From NCBI RefSeq assembly GCF_029227915.1, contig NC_079882.1, forward strand, positions 28,388,001 through 28,448,000: a stretch of DNA of 60,000 bases, given 5' to 3'. The notes beneath the pieces are model-generated. The model did no database searches, had not been told where the DNA came from, and saw only the letters and a list, made by a program, of their open reading frames with translations. Of this stretch, positions 14,001 through 25,800 are shown one piece after another; the stretch's first letter is position 1; each line of letters opens with the position of its first letter. The stretch comes from Hydractinia symbiolongicarpus. Its lineage: Eukaryota; Cnidaria; Hydrozoa; Anthoathecata; Hydractiniidae. The position numbers and the translations under genes were made by a program.

Positions 14001-17000
14001 ATTATTTTCAACAATGAAAAATACATAAAATTGCTGTTTGCTAAAATTGCTGATCTCTTTTAATAAAACTTTAAGGGATTGTGTATTTCAGTGGAACCAG
14101 TTAAATCTGACATTTTACATACGCATGGTTCCAAAACTTCTTATGCTTAATTCCAAATGAGTTACGGAATAGAGAAAAGATTGAGGTTTTCCACAAGACA
14201 CTGCTTATGATATTAATTTGGCACTCAGCAATGCTAAAAGAATTGCTGAAGCCTGAAAAAAATTTAAAATCCTTTTGGTAAAAAATTGCAATCACTCAAG
14301 TTACAACACTCCATAACACAAACCTTGCAATCCTGGAAGCCTTAAAATTGACTAGCCAGCTCTGGTTAGTTTGCAATAAGGACAATAGGAACAAAAAGCA
14401 GGTGTTTTAGGCATGCTTTCAGATGTGTTCAATTTGTCAACTTCTCTAAAGTTTGGAATAGAGCTATTGCTAGCTAAATTATTTGTGGGGTGTGCACATT
14501 CGCCCCATCTGACAATGTCTGCACAGAACAAAAGACTAAAAGAAGACTAAAAAAAATTTGGCACTGGGTAATAGTTTTTTATTTGGATTTAATTTTTGGT
14601 TTAAACAGTTATTTAATTTAAGAGAGATTGTTGCTCTTGAGAACAACATTTGCTATAGAATGCAAATTGAAATTTTTAATGGTTGTTGTTATTGTGAGTG
14701 CTGTTTTGTCTTCTTTGCTGATTAAACTCATTTTTTAAGGATACATTTGATACTTTGAACACTGGACACCTTGCCAAGTATCGTAAACGATCGCTCGCTT
14801 TCACCAAGAGCTACAACTTTTTGAAAGAGTGCAGGACATTGAAAGAACAGTAAACCTTAAACACTGCACCACTATCAAATGATATAAATCCAAAGGCTGA
14901 TCCAGGAAAATATTCAGCCTTGATTAGCACACTGACAAATTTTTTCATAACGATAATCAGCTGTCTGGGTGTTTTGCTGTCATGTGCTTGGTTATTACAT
15001 GTTTGCACAAAAAGTTATTTGTAAAAGTATGCGAAACTACATAAATTAAAACATGCATTCTTTCATTTTACTGTGTATATGTGAGCGTTTCATTATAAAA
15101 CTATGTTCTTAATAACTAGAACCCTAAAAATATGTGACTCTATTTGGGGCGCCTTAATTAAATGTCCATCAAATCAGTATATCAAAGTCTAATTTGACCT
15201 GAGTCAGCCACTGAAATCATTATCAAGCATTACCTCATTACCCCAGGTAATATTTCTTTTACTGTTTGAGTTAAGTAAGGTTTTCTCTTCTAGTTATCAG
15301 TCACAAGGAAATAAACTCAAGAATCACTATCTGTAAAAGCAAAAAGCTAAAAATACATTCAGACTTTAAAACACGCACGTGTTACACAAATAAGTTGATC
15401 AAATTTCATAAGCCTAATACACGTCACATGAAAAATAAAGGTAAACAGGCCATTCATAACTTTCCAAGAAAAACAGAGTTCCATTAAGTATTAAAAATGA
15501 TTTGTAAATATAAAACTAACAATTTCTACTATTTTTTTAGGTAGGAGGTTGGCAAAAAGGTTAGTATGTCATTATCAAATTGTCAAAATAAGTTTCCTAA
15601 AAAGCATAATCATCTTCACGAAAGTTATCCTTACACAGCCGAAACACTGCCATACTTTATTATAAAACACTTTAAAAACTTTCTTGTAAAGCGTTAGTAA
15701 GCCCTATTTGACACGAGGGCATAAAGTGCCAGCTGGATTTTGTGTGAGAAGGGATGACTTTGGAAACAAGGGATTCAGCTGACTCATAGGCCTTGTTTCT
15801 TATACCGCTCCCTGCTGGGTTTTGAAATTGATCATTGATAGAATCAAAGCTTTATTTCTAACATGTCTAATAAATGTTTAGTCTACTATACACCCCAGAT
15901 TGCATCTAACATTTACCAAAATGAAAACAACCCTATGTAAAGTAACAAATAACATCACACAACATTTATAGATTGCCATATTTTAAGTGATAATTGCATG
16001 CTATTTCATGTCTAACCTAACATTTGGTAAAGCTCATTATATTACCTAGCAGATAATTACTCGTTGTTTTCATATCAAAAGGTCAATAGGCTGTAATGTT
16101 TTGTTTTTTATGTTATATAATTGGTTTACCGGACAATTCATTGTTTTTTTCATTTAAAAAAGTAGACAAACAGATGCACATGGCGAAAATTAATTTAATA
16201 GTTTTAACTAGCACCAATCATTTCCAAAAAGGAAATTACACTTAAATGGAAACTGCAAATTATGTAAAGAGCTATATAATAATGTATTAAGGTTTATGTT
16301 TTTGTTAACGAAAAAATATATCATTGATCAGAATATAAACACCTAGGTAAATCGTTGCATGAAATCACAGTGCATATTTATTAAAAATAGAAAACAACTT
16401 CACCCAAGAGTAATAAACAAAATATATAAATTTTTAATGAACCTTTTTTTGAAACAGAGGAGAAAGTGAATCCATGTATACAGAATAGTTTGAAAAAGGG
16501 CTCTTTAAGTTATTTTAAATATTTATAAATCCTCATAGAAGTAAAAAATTGGTAGTGTTTAAATATTTATCATTTATAAAACAACTACGTTAGAACTAAA
16601 TCCTAATGCATTAATAAACATCATACCTTCCAGCTTGAATGGCCTGTGGCAGAGGCTAAATGAAGAAAAGAAATTCATATTTAAATAACATGTCTTATGA
16701 ATCATAACCAGAATCAAACCATTACTCAAAATATTCCCTCATTATCATCATAAAAAGGCATTTTTGTTTATCTTATAAATCTGAATAAGATAGATAATAT
16801 CTATAAAAAGATCATTCTAAAAGAATTTTTATTCTGATAATTTCAGTGAATCAAAAAAATATAGCTGGAGAATGGTTATATAAGTGTTTCACCATTAGGA
16901 GGGGGTTATATATGACTATTTCAAAATATGATATGGCAAAAAAATCCCTATATTATACAAAATTACACATACTATGTTAGAAGTATAGAAAATTATAAAT

Positions 17001-18097
17001 AAAATCTTCCTTTAATGAATTTTTTTCCCAAAAATTTAAATTATATGCGTGGGGTTTTTTAACGTTTTCACATGGATTTTTAAAATACAAAACCTTATAT
17101 ATATATACTGCTTTGATTATCAAAAATTACATAAACAGAATTTAAATACTTTAAAATTTCTATAAATAAGAAGCCCTAACTATAAAGTAGTAAACTAACT
17201 AGGCAACACACGAAAAAATTAATCTTAAGAGGGCACAATGTTATAGGGAAATAGTAATTAAATATATATTTATGACATCGCTTGAGACTAGTCTGATATC
17301 AAATTGTTTCTCCATTACCACTATGGCATGTACAAGTGACTAAAGGTTTTCAGATTACGCCATGAACATGTGGTTAAAAAATAAAAAGTTCCACTTCCAG
17401 AAATGAGTTAAATTTTTGTACTTAGACAGAATGGAAATGTCAACAGAAATTCAAGAAAGATATCTATTTGATCCATTTTGAACCCTGTTTCTTTAAAGCA
17501 TTTACAACAATTTTTACCTCGAAGTTATGACTTCCGGCACCTTGCTTGGTATGAGCTAGAAATCCTAGAACATTAAACAGCATAAAACATTATATAAATA
17601 TATACACCATGGAAACTTTATCTTCTAGCTAAACTTTACAAGAACTTTTTTTAAAGAAATCTAAGGTTTTTATTCTAGTTACATATTGTATAATACACGT
17701 AAGTAGCTAACTGGAAAGAATCATGGTTGGTAGCCACATGTTACAAGAAAAAATGCCAGTCATTGTTGCTGCTAAAATCTAGCTACCGTTTTCCAAAAAC
17801 AAAAATACGAAAATAAAGATTTAAATATTTACTGTCCAATAAATTTGGTTCCGCATAACGTACTTGGAATAATAGGAAGGGTATCCTTAGAGTTCAAAGT
17901 TTTGTTCTGGCAGGGCTGCTGCTAACCATAACTTATCAACAAAAAAGTAGATAAAAATTACCTTGTCCAGGCACTCTGTGACATCCACATCGACTATATA
18001 TATCTGGTACAAGTAGACAAAGTGTTATAATTAGAAACACTTGAATTTTCAATCCTATAAAAAGTGTTACTATGCACATGTTAACAGGATAGGCCAT
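208..18097 (-). CDS. TMEM131: TMEM131 homologue, 31 coding exons, 3' end outside the window
   Basis: TMEM131 proteins are type I membrane proteins whose PapD-like luminal region and cytosolic tail (which recruits TRAPPC8) support secretion of collagen-type cargo. Seen here: ATG at 18097, signal peptide (residues about 1-34), the conserved block LDFQEQPVGMP, LWEIPPYETK, MLDFGTLR, then TLPHHLLPLCANALPRPFWE before the membrane segment (about 1160-1182) and a charged tail to residue 1773. Exons: 17962-18097, 17518-17555, 16627-16655, 13508-13588, 13267-13387, 12704-12817, 12500-12622, 9392-9626, 9256-9312, 9093-9154, 8948-8995, 8783-8840, 7785-7890, 7458-7602, 7210-7380, 6969-7073, 6551-6721, 6314-6421, 5942-6055, 5729-5815, 5497-5646, 5333-5408, 5011-5128, 4537-4779, 4290-4419, 3919-4076, 3411-3553, 2689-2884, 2184-2528, 1023-2077, 208-803. 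Every junction has GT-AG and matching phase, and the sum is exactly 1773 codons. The two short N-terminal exons (38 and 29 nt) are least certain. Confidence 0.93.
2184..2528 (-). other. TMEM131: TMEM131 membrane-spanning exon
   Basis: This exon encodes the end of the luminal region and the single transmembrane helix (about 23 hydrophobic residues around AAAVVMSTVFIFIIFF), followed by the first cytosolic residues. The block ALPRPFWE just before the helix is the family hallmark and fixes the identity. The donor is phase 2 and joins the long tail exon at 2077. Confidence 0.93.
9627..12499 (-). other. TMEM131: Large TMEM131 intron
   Basis: An intron of about 2.9 kb separates exons whose products join as SEAIQ/ITEMYSSGSD, contiguous in the family. 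The interval is AT-rich with only short chance ORFs. I see no nested gene, RNA gene or clear repeat in it. Confidence 0.85.
13589..16626 (-). other. TMEM131: Large TMEM131 5' intron
   Basis: This intron of about 3 kb lies between the 29-nt micro-exon and the exon carrying LDFQEQ. It is AT-rich, and no coding segment or repeat family was recognised in it. Confidence 0.7.
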
Positions 18098-18144
18098 TAG
18101 ATCTTCTTTTATGTTTTTGCATTTCTAAAATGTTTTGGCTGTGT

Positions 18145-18270
18145 TGCGAACGCGTTATGTTCGATTGACTTAAAGAGGCCCGGGCACTAGCATTTTAAAC
18201 ATGTGGTTTGCGTCATTCAAATGGTCGCGCGGAATGAGTATTTGATTGCCGCTTGATGCTACGCCGTTTT
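18145..18270 (-). promoter_or_regulatory. Putative TMEM131 promoter region
   Basis: Just upstream of the TMEM131 start codon, base composition shifts: this stretch has several CpG-containing words (GAACGCG, GGCCCGGGC, GGTCGCGCGG) in otherwise very AT-rich DNA. That is what an unmethylated promoter often looks like in animal genomes. No TATA box or initiator can be assigned with confidence. Confidence 0.4.
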
Positions 18271-21180
18271 TTAAACAGAATGTTACAATATTTTGAGATT
18301 AGACATGAGAAGCACCTAATTAAATGTGTTTCATACGCTTTTCGCATAAAACACAACCTCTCATTAAAGTGATGTCAGAATTAGGTACAGTGTAAAGTGC
18401 CTTTACTTTACTGCTCTAGCTTTAATAGCCTTGTTATATACAGTTATAAAAATGAAAGTACTGAAGGGTTTAAAGATTTTCCTTTCCCCTCACCACCACC
18501 CCTCCCACCTAATTTTTAAAAGCTTCATATTTTTTACACTACCCGATTCAATGCAAAACTAGTGTACACTCAAGTGTAGAAAGAACGAAACAATACTTTA
18601 ACCATTTCAAACTATTACTGTTTTTTTAATTAACAAAAGTATGGCACCAAATGCAAGACGATCGGGAAACACAAAAGAGCTAAAACGAATTCGATTTTCC
18701 AGTCGACCACCGCAATACAACAAATTTCAAAATCACAGAGAAAAGGTTTTACGATATTTCAGGTTGGAATGTGATGCCTGGTTCACATATGAATCAGACA
18801 CAGTAGCAGAAGCGGAAGCAGACGCAAGCACTGTGTGAACACTGATGGAACAAGTGAAGTAAACGACTTTTGCAGTGTGAACTCGAAACGCAACATACGC
18901 AAGGTATTTTTTCGAAACCAAGCATGTTTATTGGTAAAAAATAGCAGCCATAGTTTATTAATTAAGAAAAAAGAAAAAATAGTCTGAAGATGTATTATAT
19001 TATTGTACGAAAAGTTTTAGTAATAAATACTTTATTATAAATACAACAGACAATGATTTTACAAAAAACTACGCATGGAACGGATTAAAAACAATTTCCT
19101 GCCAATGAATTATAAGCTTTAGAGAAATCATGTTAGTTTCCAATAATGGATAGCAGAGAAAAGACTGTTTTGTTCTTTGTACCAAAACTAAATCGCGAAA
19201 GTGAAAGTTTGTCTTTTAGGCACGCAAGATTCCTTTTTGAATACTTTACAAATGTTTACTATCTATTTTATAATAATTATATAATCATATGTAATATATT
19301 TCTGACAAATTCCAAATGGTCATTTGTTAGATTTCATACATGTCTGAATAAAATAAATTGGAATTGAAGAGGAATATAAGCTTCCCATCTGTATTCAATC
19401 AGTTTTTTACTCCTTAGATACCTATTTGGTACTTTTTAACCTCAAATTTAACGTTTTAGAAGAGAACCAAACGCAATTCGCTCATATATAAAATAGCGCA
19501 AAATTTTAAAAAATATAATTGGAATCAGTCTTCTCTCAGCACACAAGAAGAATGGAAGTGAAAAGCAAAGGCAGTATAAGAGTAATTTGACGGTTGAACA
19601 CGGGTCTTTCACCCCGCTTGTTTTCAACGTGTTTCGGTGGAATAAGTCGGTATTGTAGTCGTATCCAAGCAACCCAACCTAGCTGCAAAAAGGTGATTAA
19701 AATTGTCTCAAGCTTGATGAGATTAAATATTTTTTATTTGAGAAGCCCACAGCTCTTTTTTTTGAGGCACCAGAACAGCTAAAAATGTTATAATGGGTAA
19801 CGTTGATCTCAAAAACCCGAAAGTTCTCTGATTTGTCTGGCCCATTCCATAATTTTTTTCTTTACAAAAACTTTTCGTTGTCTCGTGTACCCAGTACGGT
19901 GACGATATCCTTTTGCATTAATTCAAATGTTAAAATATCTGTAAAACTTTTACCTAAAATCAAAGTCTTCTTTTGCGACAAGCCATAACTTGGTTTTGTT
20001 TAAATAGTAACCCAGATGAGATTTATCAACCTAATCCCCAGGACATCTTTTTTGGTCGTCCTGTTGTCAGAAAAAACATAAGGTGCGGGGACAAGGTTAA
20101 AGGTTTACTTCTAACTATAATTGCATTATTTAAGTGTGTGTGTTATCATCACCTGAGAGAAGGCACATTAGTCCAAGAGCGTAGGTGGGCCGATAAAAGG
20201 GACCTATTTGTGTACTTTATGTTACCCATCTTGGGTGGACACCATTGCTACGTTTTGGGAAAATGATTGTAAAATTGAACATGTAATTTATAAACCAGGC
20301 AAAGAGATTCTGCAAGGTCATAACATTTCGGGAAAGAAAATTAAATCTGTTTCACCAAGTACTTTACGGTTGACGAATGGTAAGTGTTTGTTTTCGAGAT
20401 TTTTCACAATATAAAATCTTATGCTATAATAGAAACTCCTCCTCGTTTCCAGGGTCTTTCACCTTTAATTTAGTTAAATAGCGCGATATCGTGGAAACGA
20501 AGTTTAAAATGTTTAGATCGGACGCTATTTGGATTAGGTAAAACTCCACGTGTTAAAAGTCTACATTGCGAAATAGATTGCATCAATTTAATTACTTTTG
20601 CGCATCCTGTTCTAATTATTTCAGGAAAGGTTGATTGCTTTTCCCTCACCTCATAAATTTTCCTAATTGCTTTAACATTACTTCATTAAGGTATTAATGA
20701 ACCCGTGATTTGAAAGCAAATATTTTTTCGACTTGAATGATATCAAGTATCACCATTTAGATGTCTAAAACAAATCAAGTCAATCTTACCCACCACTAAA
20801 AACTTACAAAACGCAAGGGTTAGATCAGCTATTAAACAAAATTATATTACAATTTTGCAGATTTTGATGCTAAAAGAAAAATATTTCAGCAATAACAAGA
20901 AGCCCTGGGGGCTTTAAGACTTTCCGCTCGCTACCAAAATATTTAATGAAAACCTGCTAATTCGTTGTGTTATTGTGCCAAACATTCGAGGAGGTTTGGT
21001 GCATGAACCTCTGAACATAAAGCACACAAGTGATATTATATCTTACAACAAACGCAAACAAAACGAAACGTGTCATAATAAACTCACATTTTTAAAAGAA
21101 ATTGCTAACAAAAACACAGCCTATCATTCATGGTTAAAAGTCTTGCGATTGAAACGTTTATGGTTTTAAACGGCATTTCG
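18271..21180. other. Intergenic region, no gene recognised
   Basis: AT-rich spacer between TMEM131 and 4E-BP. Several ORFs of 60-97 codons occur (for example 18641-18838 and 19973-20266), but none matches a family I know, none shows splice-linked continuation, and their composition is not convincingly coding. Confidence 0.55.
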
Positions 21181-21500
21181 TTGACAAAAAATCAAAATTT
21201 TGCTGTGACCATCATTTTCAGCATATTTTTTTTATTAACTTTGCCAATTTTTGTTGAAAATGAAGTAGTTTTAATTTTTGGACCAATTTTGTCCTAAAAT
21301 GACATTTAGGTGACAAAAAATCAAACTTTTGTACCATCATCATTTTCAGCATACTTTATTTGTTAACTGTGCCAGATTTAGCCGAAAATATAGTGGTTTT
21401 AATTTTTGGACCAATTTTGGCCTAAAATGACATTTAAGGTGGCAAAAAACCAAAATTTTGATGTCACCATCATTTTCAGCATACTTTATTTGTTAACTAA
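21181..21500. repeat. Tandem repeat, period about 128-130 bp, 2.5-3 copies
   Basis: The word CATTTTCAGCATA recurs at about 21213, 21341 and 21471. Each is followed by a TTTTTATTAACT or TTTATTTGTTAACT segment. The first two copies then run through TTTTAATTTTTGGACCAATTTTG and CCTAAAATGACATTTA, with GACAAAAAATCAAA or GGCAAAAAACCAAA before the next copy. The third copy degenerates after about 40 bases. Non-coding. Confidence 0.85.
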
Positions 21501-22783
21501 ATACTAATTTTGTCCTGACACGTCATTTAGATGAGTTCCCAGTAGTTAGGGAGCTTGGGTACGAAGTTTACATCTGTGACGGAAGAACGTGTAATCCCAG
21601 AGTCGATTTTTTCTCAAAAATGCTCCAAAAGAAAAAAACGACGGTTTTAAAGAATTTCCTACGCCTTCGGGCGCTGAAATTCAAAAAGGAAATATTAACT
21701 TGTTTAGGTAATAAAGACTAAGTGTTAGGCATAACAGATAGAAGCAGTTTAGGACAATACAAGTGCAAGAATGTTCTTCCAGGTAGTAGAACAGCAAACT
21801 AATTTTAAGGTAAAAAAGTATTTTTTGGACACAAGATGTAGCTTTGCTTGGTAATTGAGGCAAAATTTTTCATTAATGAATTTAACAAACACTTCCAAAT
21901 TGTAGCAGTTGCCATGACAACATAATTTTCAGGAAAGTACGCGCTGCAACGGTTGACAATTTAAAAAATTCTTATAGACATTTTTTTTAAAGCTTTACGT
22001 TCTCTCCAATGAAACTCGCAGGTTGTAGAATGATCTGAAACCCGCCTCTCGCTATATGTCTTCTCCTGTGGCATTTGCTTTATTCAAACAGCGCAACAAC
22101 AATAAATACGAGATTATTATATGTATATTTTGTTTTTCTTCGTTTTTTTTACTCACAATTACATAGTTTTTGTATTTTTTTCTCTCTGGCAAATTAATAT
22201 ACAAGGAATATCTATGACACAACGTGAACAATGGTCCAAAAATGTTTGTTTGCAACTATATACAGAAACACAACACCAAAATGACACCCACATATCACAT
22301 AAAAGATGAAAAAAGGAGTCAACTACTAGAAAATAGACGCAAAAAAGTGGTATGCAAAGGCGCAACAGACAGAGACGCACTCACCCTAGTTTGAAAGATA
22401 TTCTTGCAGTAGTTGGTTCAAAAAGAAATAAAAGATGTATTTTTTAATTATTGTTAAAACTTAGGAAATTATAGTTATTTAAAAACATAAATTTAACAGG
22501 AAAAAATATCTTTGTGTTTTTAGGAACAGAACAGCAAAAAACCCATAAGCAGCCATTACATGTCTTGGGTGAAGATGATAACGAGAATGATAAAGGTTTT
22601 CCCATGAAGGTCTTGTGTAGACTAACGACAGTACAGTATAAAATACGTAATCATGACAATGTTTATCATTACATGATAAGCTGTTTTTAATCATCTGATT
22701 TTTTAAGCAAGTTTATCCCAACCTTTCTTGAACAAGTGGAACACAAGTTTCTCAATAATATATACAAAGGAAATGATTGCACC

Positions 22784-22812
22784 TTACATGTCCATTGCAA
22801 ATAGATCGTCAT
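22784..22812 (-). other. EIF4EBP1: 4E-BP terminal micro-exon encoding the TOS motif
   Basis: Twenty-nine coding bases give the last residues, DDLFAMDM, and a TAA stop. The acceptor is a clean TTTTCATTTAG, and the incoming phase (one base, G) completes an Asp codon. If exon 2 were read through instead, the protein would end in a different short tail without a TOS motif. Confidence 0.9.
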
Positions 22813-25800
22813 CTAAATGAAAACAATAAATAAAATATAAAAACAAATAGATTTTAATAAGAATCAGAAACTTAGTTGTGACCTGAGGTGTCACATTCAG
22901 CATAAAATTGTTATTTTGTTGCAAAATTTTGAGTATTTTTTGTTTACTGCAGAGTAAAAAAATATTCGCGAAGCAAAATCTAATACCTTAAATTAATAAG
23001 TAAAATGAACAAATTCCAATATCTCGCGCAAAAAATTGTGTACAGTTTTTTCAACTTGTACCGCTTTTCCAGGCCTTTTGTGTTGCAGAAATAAGACTGC
23101 TGTTTCAGATATTCACATTAGTTCTAAGCAAATGTGAAGAAAAAAAATAGTGCAAATCGTCGCGTAATTTTCGCCATAATTGATGTTGTTGTTTTAGGAA
23201 AAAAAGATACTAGTGGAATTTCCCATTGTTGTTATTTTTTTAACTTCATTGGTAGTTCTGGATTTCAAAAAGCCTTATCAGTTCAAAAATGTTTGTTTGA
23301 GATTTATAACAGACTGAACGTAGTAGTACCATTAGATTTCTTCGCATCGCCATTTTGAGCAGCTTTTGGACATTCAGGAATTTTGTTGTTCAAATCTTCC
23401 TCTTCTTCCTCTATTATTTTGCCATTGCTATCTAATGTGACACCTGGAATGATTGGAAGTTTCGTTGGCGTTTGAGAAAGAGGGGAACTCTTTAGATCCA
23501 ACAAAAACTTTCTTTCGTATATAATTCTTGTTCCTAAAAAAATAAAAAACAGAAAATTAACAACATCTAACATTTCAAGTCCACATCTTTCTCAACTTTA
23601 TAACGTAATATTTGCACATCTGTAATATGCAAAAATAAAGTGTCTAGCGCAGATCACAATATTATTTGCAATTTGTGAACTAAAATGCCATTTTCGTAAC
23701 AATGTTGAGATCCTATATTCATCAATTGTTTGTATCACCTTTTTCCATGATAGGTGTTGCAACAAAATAATCATTAACAAGGGATCAATAGCAAGTAGCC
23801 CACTCTGCTTCAAGACCACAGCTGTGCAATCAGCAGTTTTTTTGTATTCCTTTATGCTTGTAATGTAAACAGTCTTTTGGATTTTTATTAACCTTGCCTC
23901 CAGACTAGCACAGTCTGCTACATGCAGTCACGGACAACTATAAATTAGAGTATATCCTACTTAGGCAATTTGTTATCTTTTACGATCATCTTAACAACCA
24001 CATCTATTCACATTATCTTCTTTTGCAGTTTTATGTACTTTGCTTTACAGGACTAGAAAATAATAGGTTAAAAGTTTTTGCATCAGCCAATTAAGCTAGG
24101 AAAAGACTATTTAGGCTGTACACAGTCATATTGGAAATATCCTACAGAAAATTTAGCCTTTTTCCAGATGCTACCGTGGCCGTGAAACAAAGGAAACATA
24201 AAATAGCACAAGTATTCCTAAAAAAAACAACAACAATAACTTATATCTTCGGACAACACAAATAGTAATATAAAACGTATTCAGGTCATTAAAGGTAGGT
24301 TTAGTAGAATGTTACGGAAGAGCAATAAGCAGCAAGAACCAATGTAATAGCCTAATTGCGAGAGGTAAATCACCTTGAAGCATCCAGCATTATTTTCTTC
24401 CCACTGGGCAATCGGAATAGCAAAGGTTGAAAAAATTGATTGTTTCAAGATTGTTTACTTCTATTGTTCTTTACTCACACGATTATCAAGAAATTGTTTG
24501 TTTTGAGTGCAAATGGTTTTACCCGAACAAATATAATCAATTCTCATACTTTTTAAGACGGTAAAAATGACTACACTGGCCTTGTACTCAATGTTTGATT
24601 TTAATTTGAACTTAATCAAGGGGTCTTATTTTGTGTTAATTGATGGATTTTAATTTTATTTGCGTCGAAGCCTTCGTATGAATTTTAATTTTCTTAAAAT
24701 TTAGCTAACTACATATACAGTTTTATCCCTGGTCGAATCAGCTCTTATTTTTTAATAGAAGTAACTTAAAATTTAGTTTTGTTGATAAAGTCATGTTTAC
24801 TTAGCGAGGGTTTATAAAAATACACACTTTCAGTCAAGGCAGAGATTAATTTGCCTGCACACAGCCATACTAAAATGTATACAATCAAAATAACCAGTGG
24901 AAACATTGATTTGTTGTTTTTTTGTGAAAATTATTTTAGCCCCTTAGGCTTTCGTCAAAAAATTTACCACAGCTATGACTTGCGACCATCTTGCCTGTAC
25001 ACGCTGTTTTGGTTGAATGAAAACAAGATGAATATTACAGATTATTTAAGCAAGGAAGCTTCCAGTAAAAACATGTTTTTCTTTTATTAATTTTTTATTA
25101 GCTTAAAATAATTGTAGTTGGTCACACATTCTTGCTTCTCAGCACTAAAAGAAGATGAAAATTTCAGCTTTAGATACATAGATAGCGTATGATCCGCCAA
25201 CTCCGTCAATCGAATAACTCTGTGAAACTGCTTTCAAAGCCTACAACAACTTACCACAGTTCTGTCTACTATATTTAATGAATGAACTCCCTTCGGGGGG
25301 GGGGGGTTGATACTACAACTTAATCATTTTAGGGGTGTCGGAACTCGCATATGACAAAAAGTTGGCGGTAAGTTCAGCCAGCTATACCTTTTTGTGATTT
25401 TCAAGTCAAGTGGTCATTTTTGATATATATTGTTATCTCAGTTATCTATATTATAATGCCTGTATACATGTCTGTCTGTCACGCAAAATGGTAGCTTAGC
25501 TGCGACGGGCGAACCTGTGGATTTTCCACGGGCTAACGACTAGTTTGATTTTAATTATGGTCATATTATACCTTTTTTAAGGGCCCAATGAGTCGAGAAT
25601 AGTTTAATTTTTAAATTATTTTTGCTAGTCATCAGAAAGCAAGAAAATGCGTTTTTAAAATTTCACGAAGTTAAAGGATCGATCACAACTTTATCGGAGG
25701 ATAGTACATGTCGGATCTGGTTTATTTGTCCACTAATAAATGGGTTTTTTCTTGTCATCCCCCAAACGGTTTGCAACAGATAGTGCTACGATAATAAAAG

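Noticed and set aside
18641-18921. Overlapping ORFs of 65 and 62 codons upstream of TMEM131
   Set aside because: No recognisable family, no splice support, and the two are antisense to each other.
19973-20414. Overlapping plus-strand ORFs that could be a decayed transposon gene
   Set aside because: No motif of a known transposase or polymerase could be traced, and there are no terminal repeats around them.
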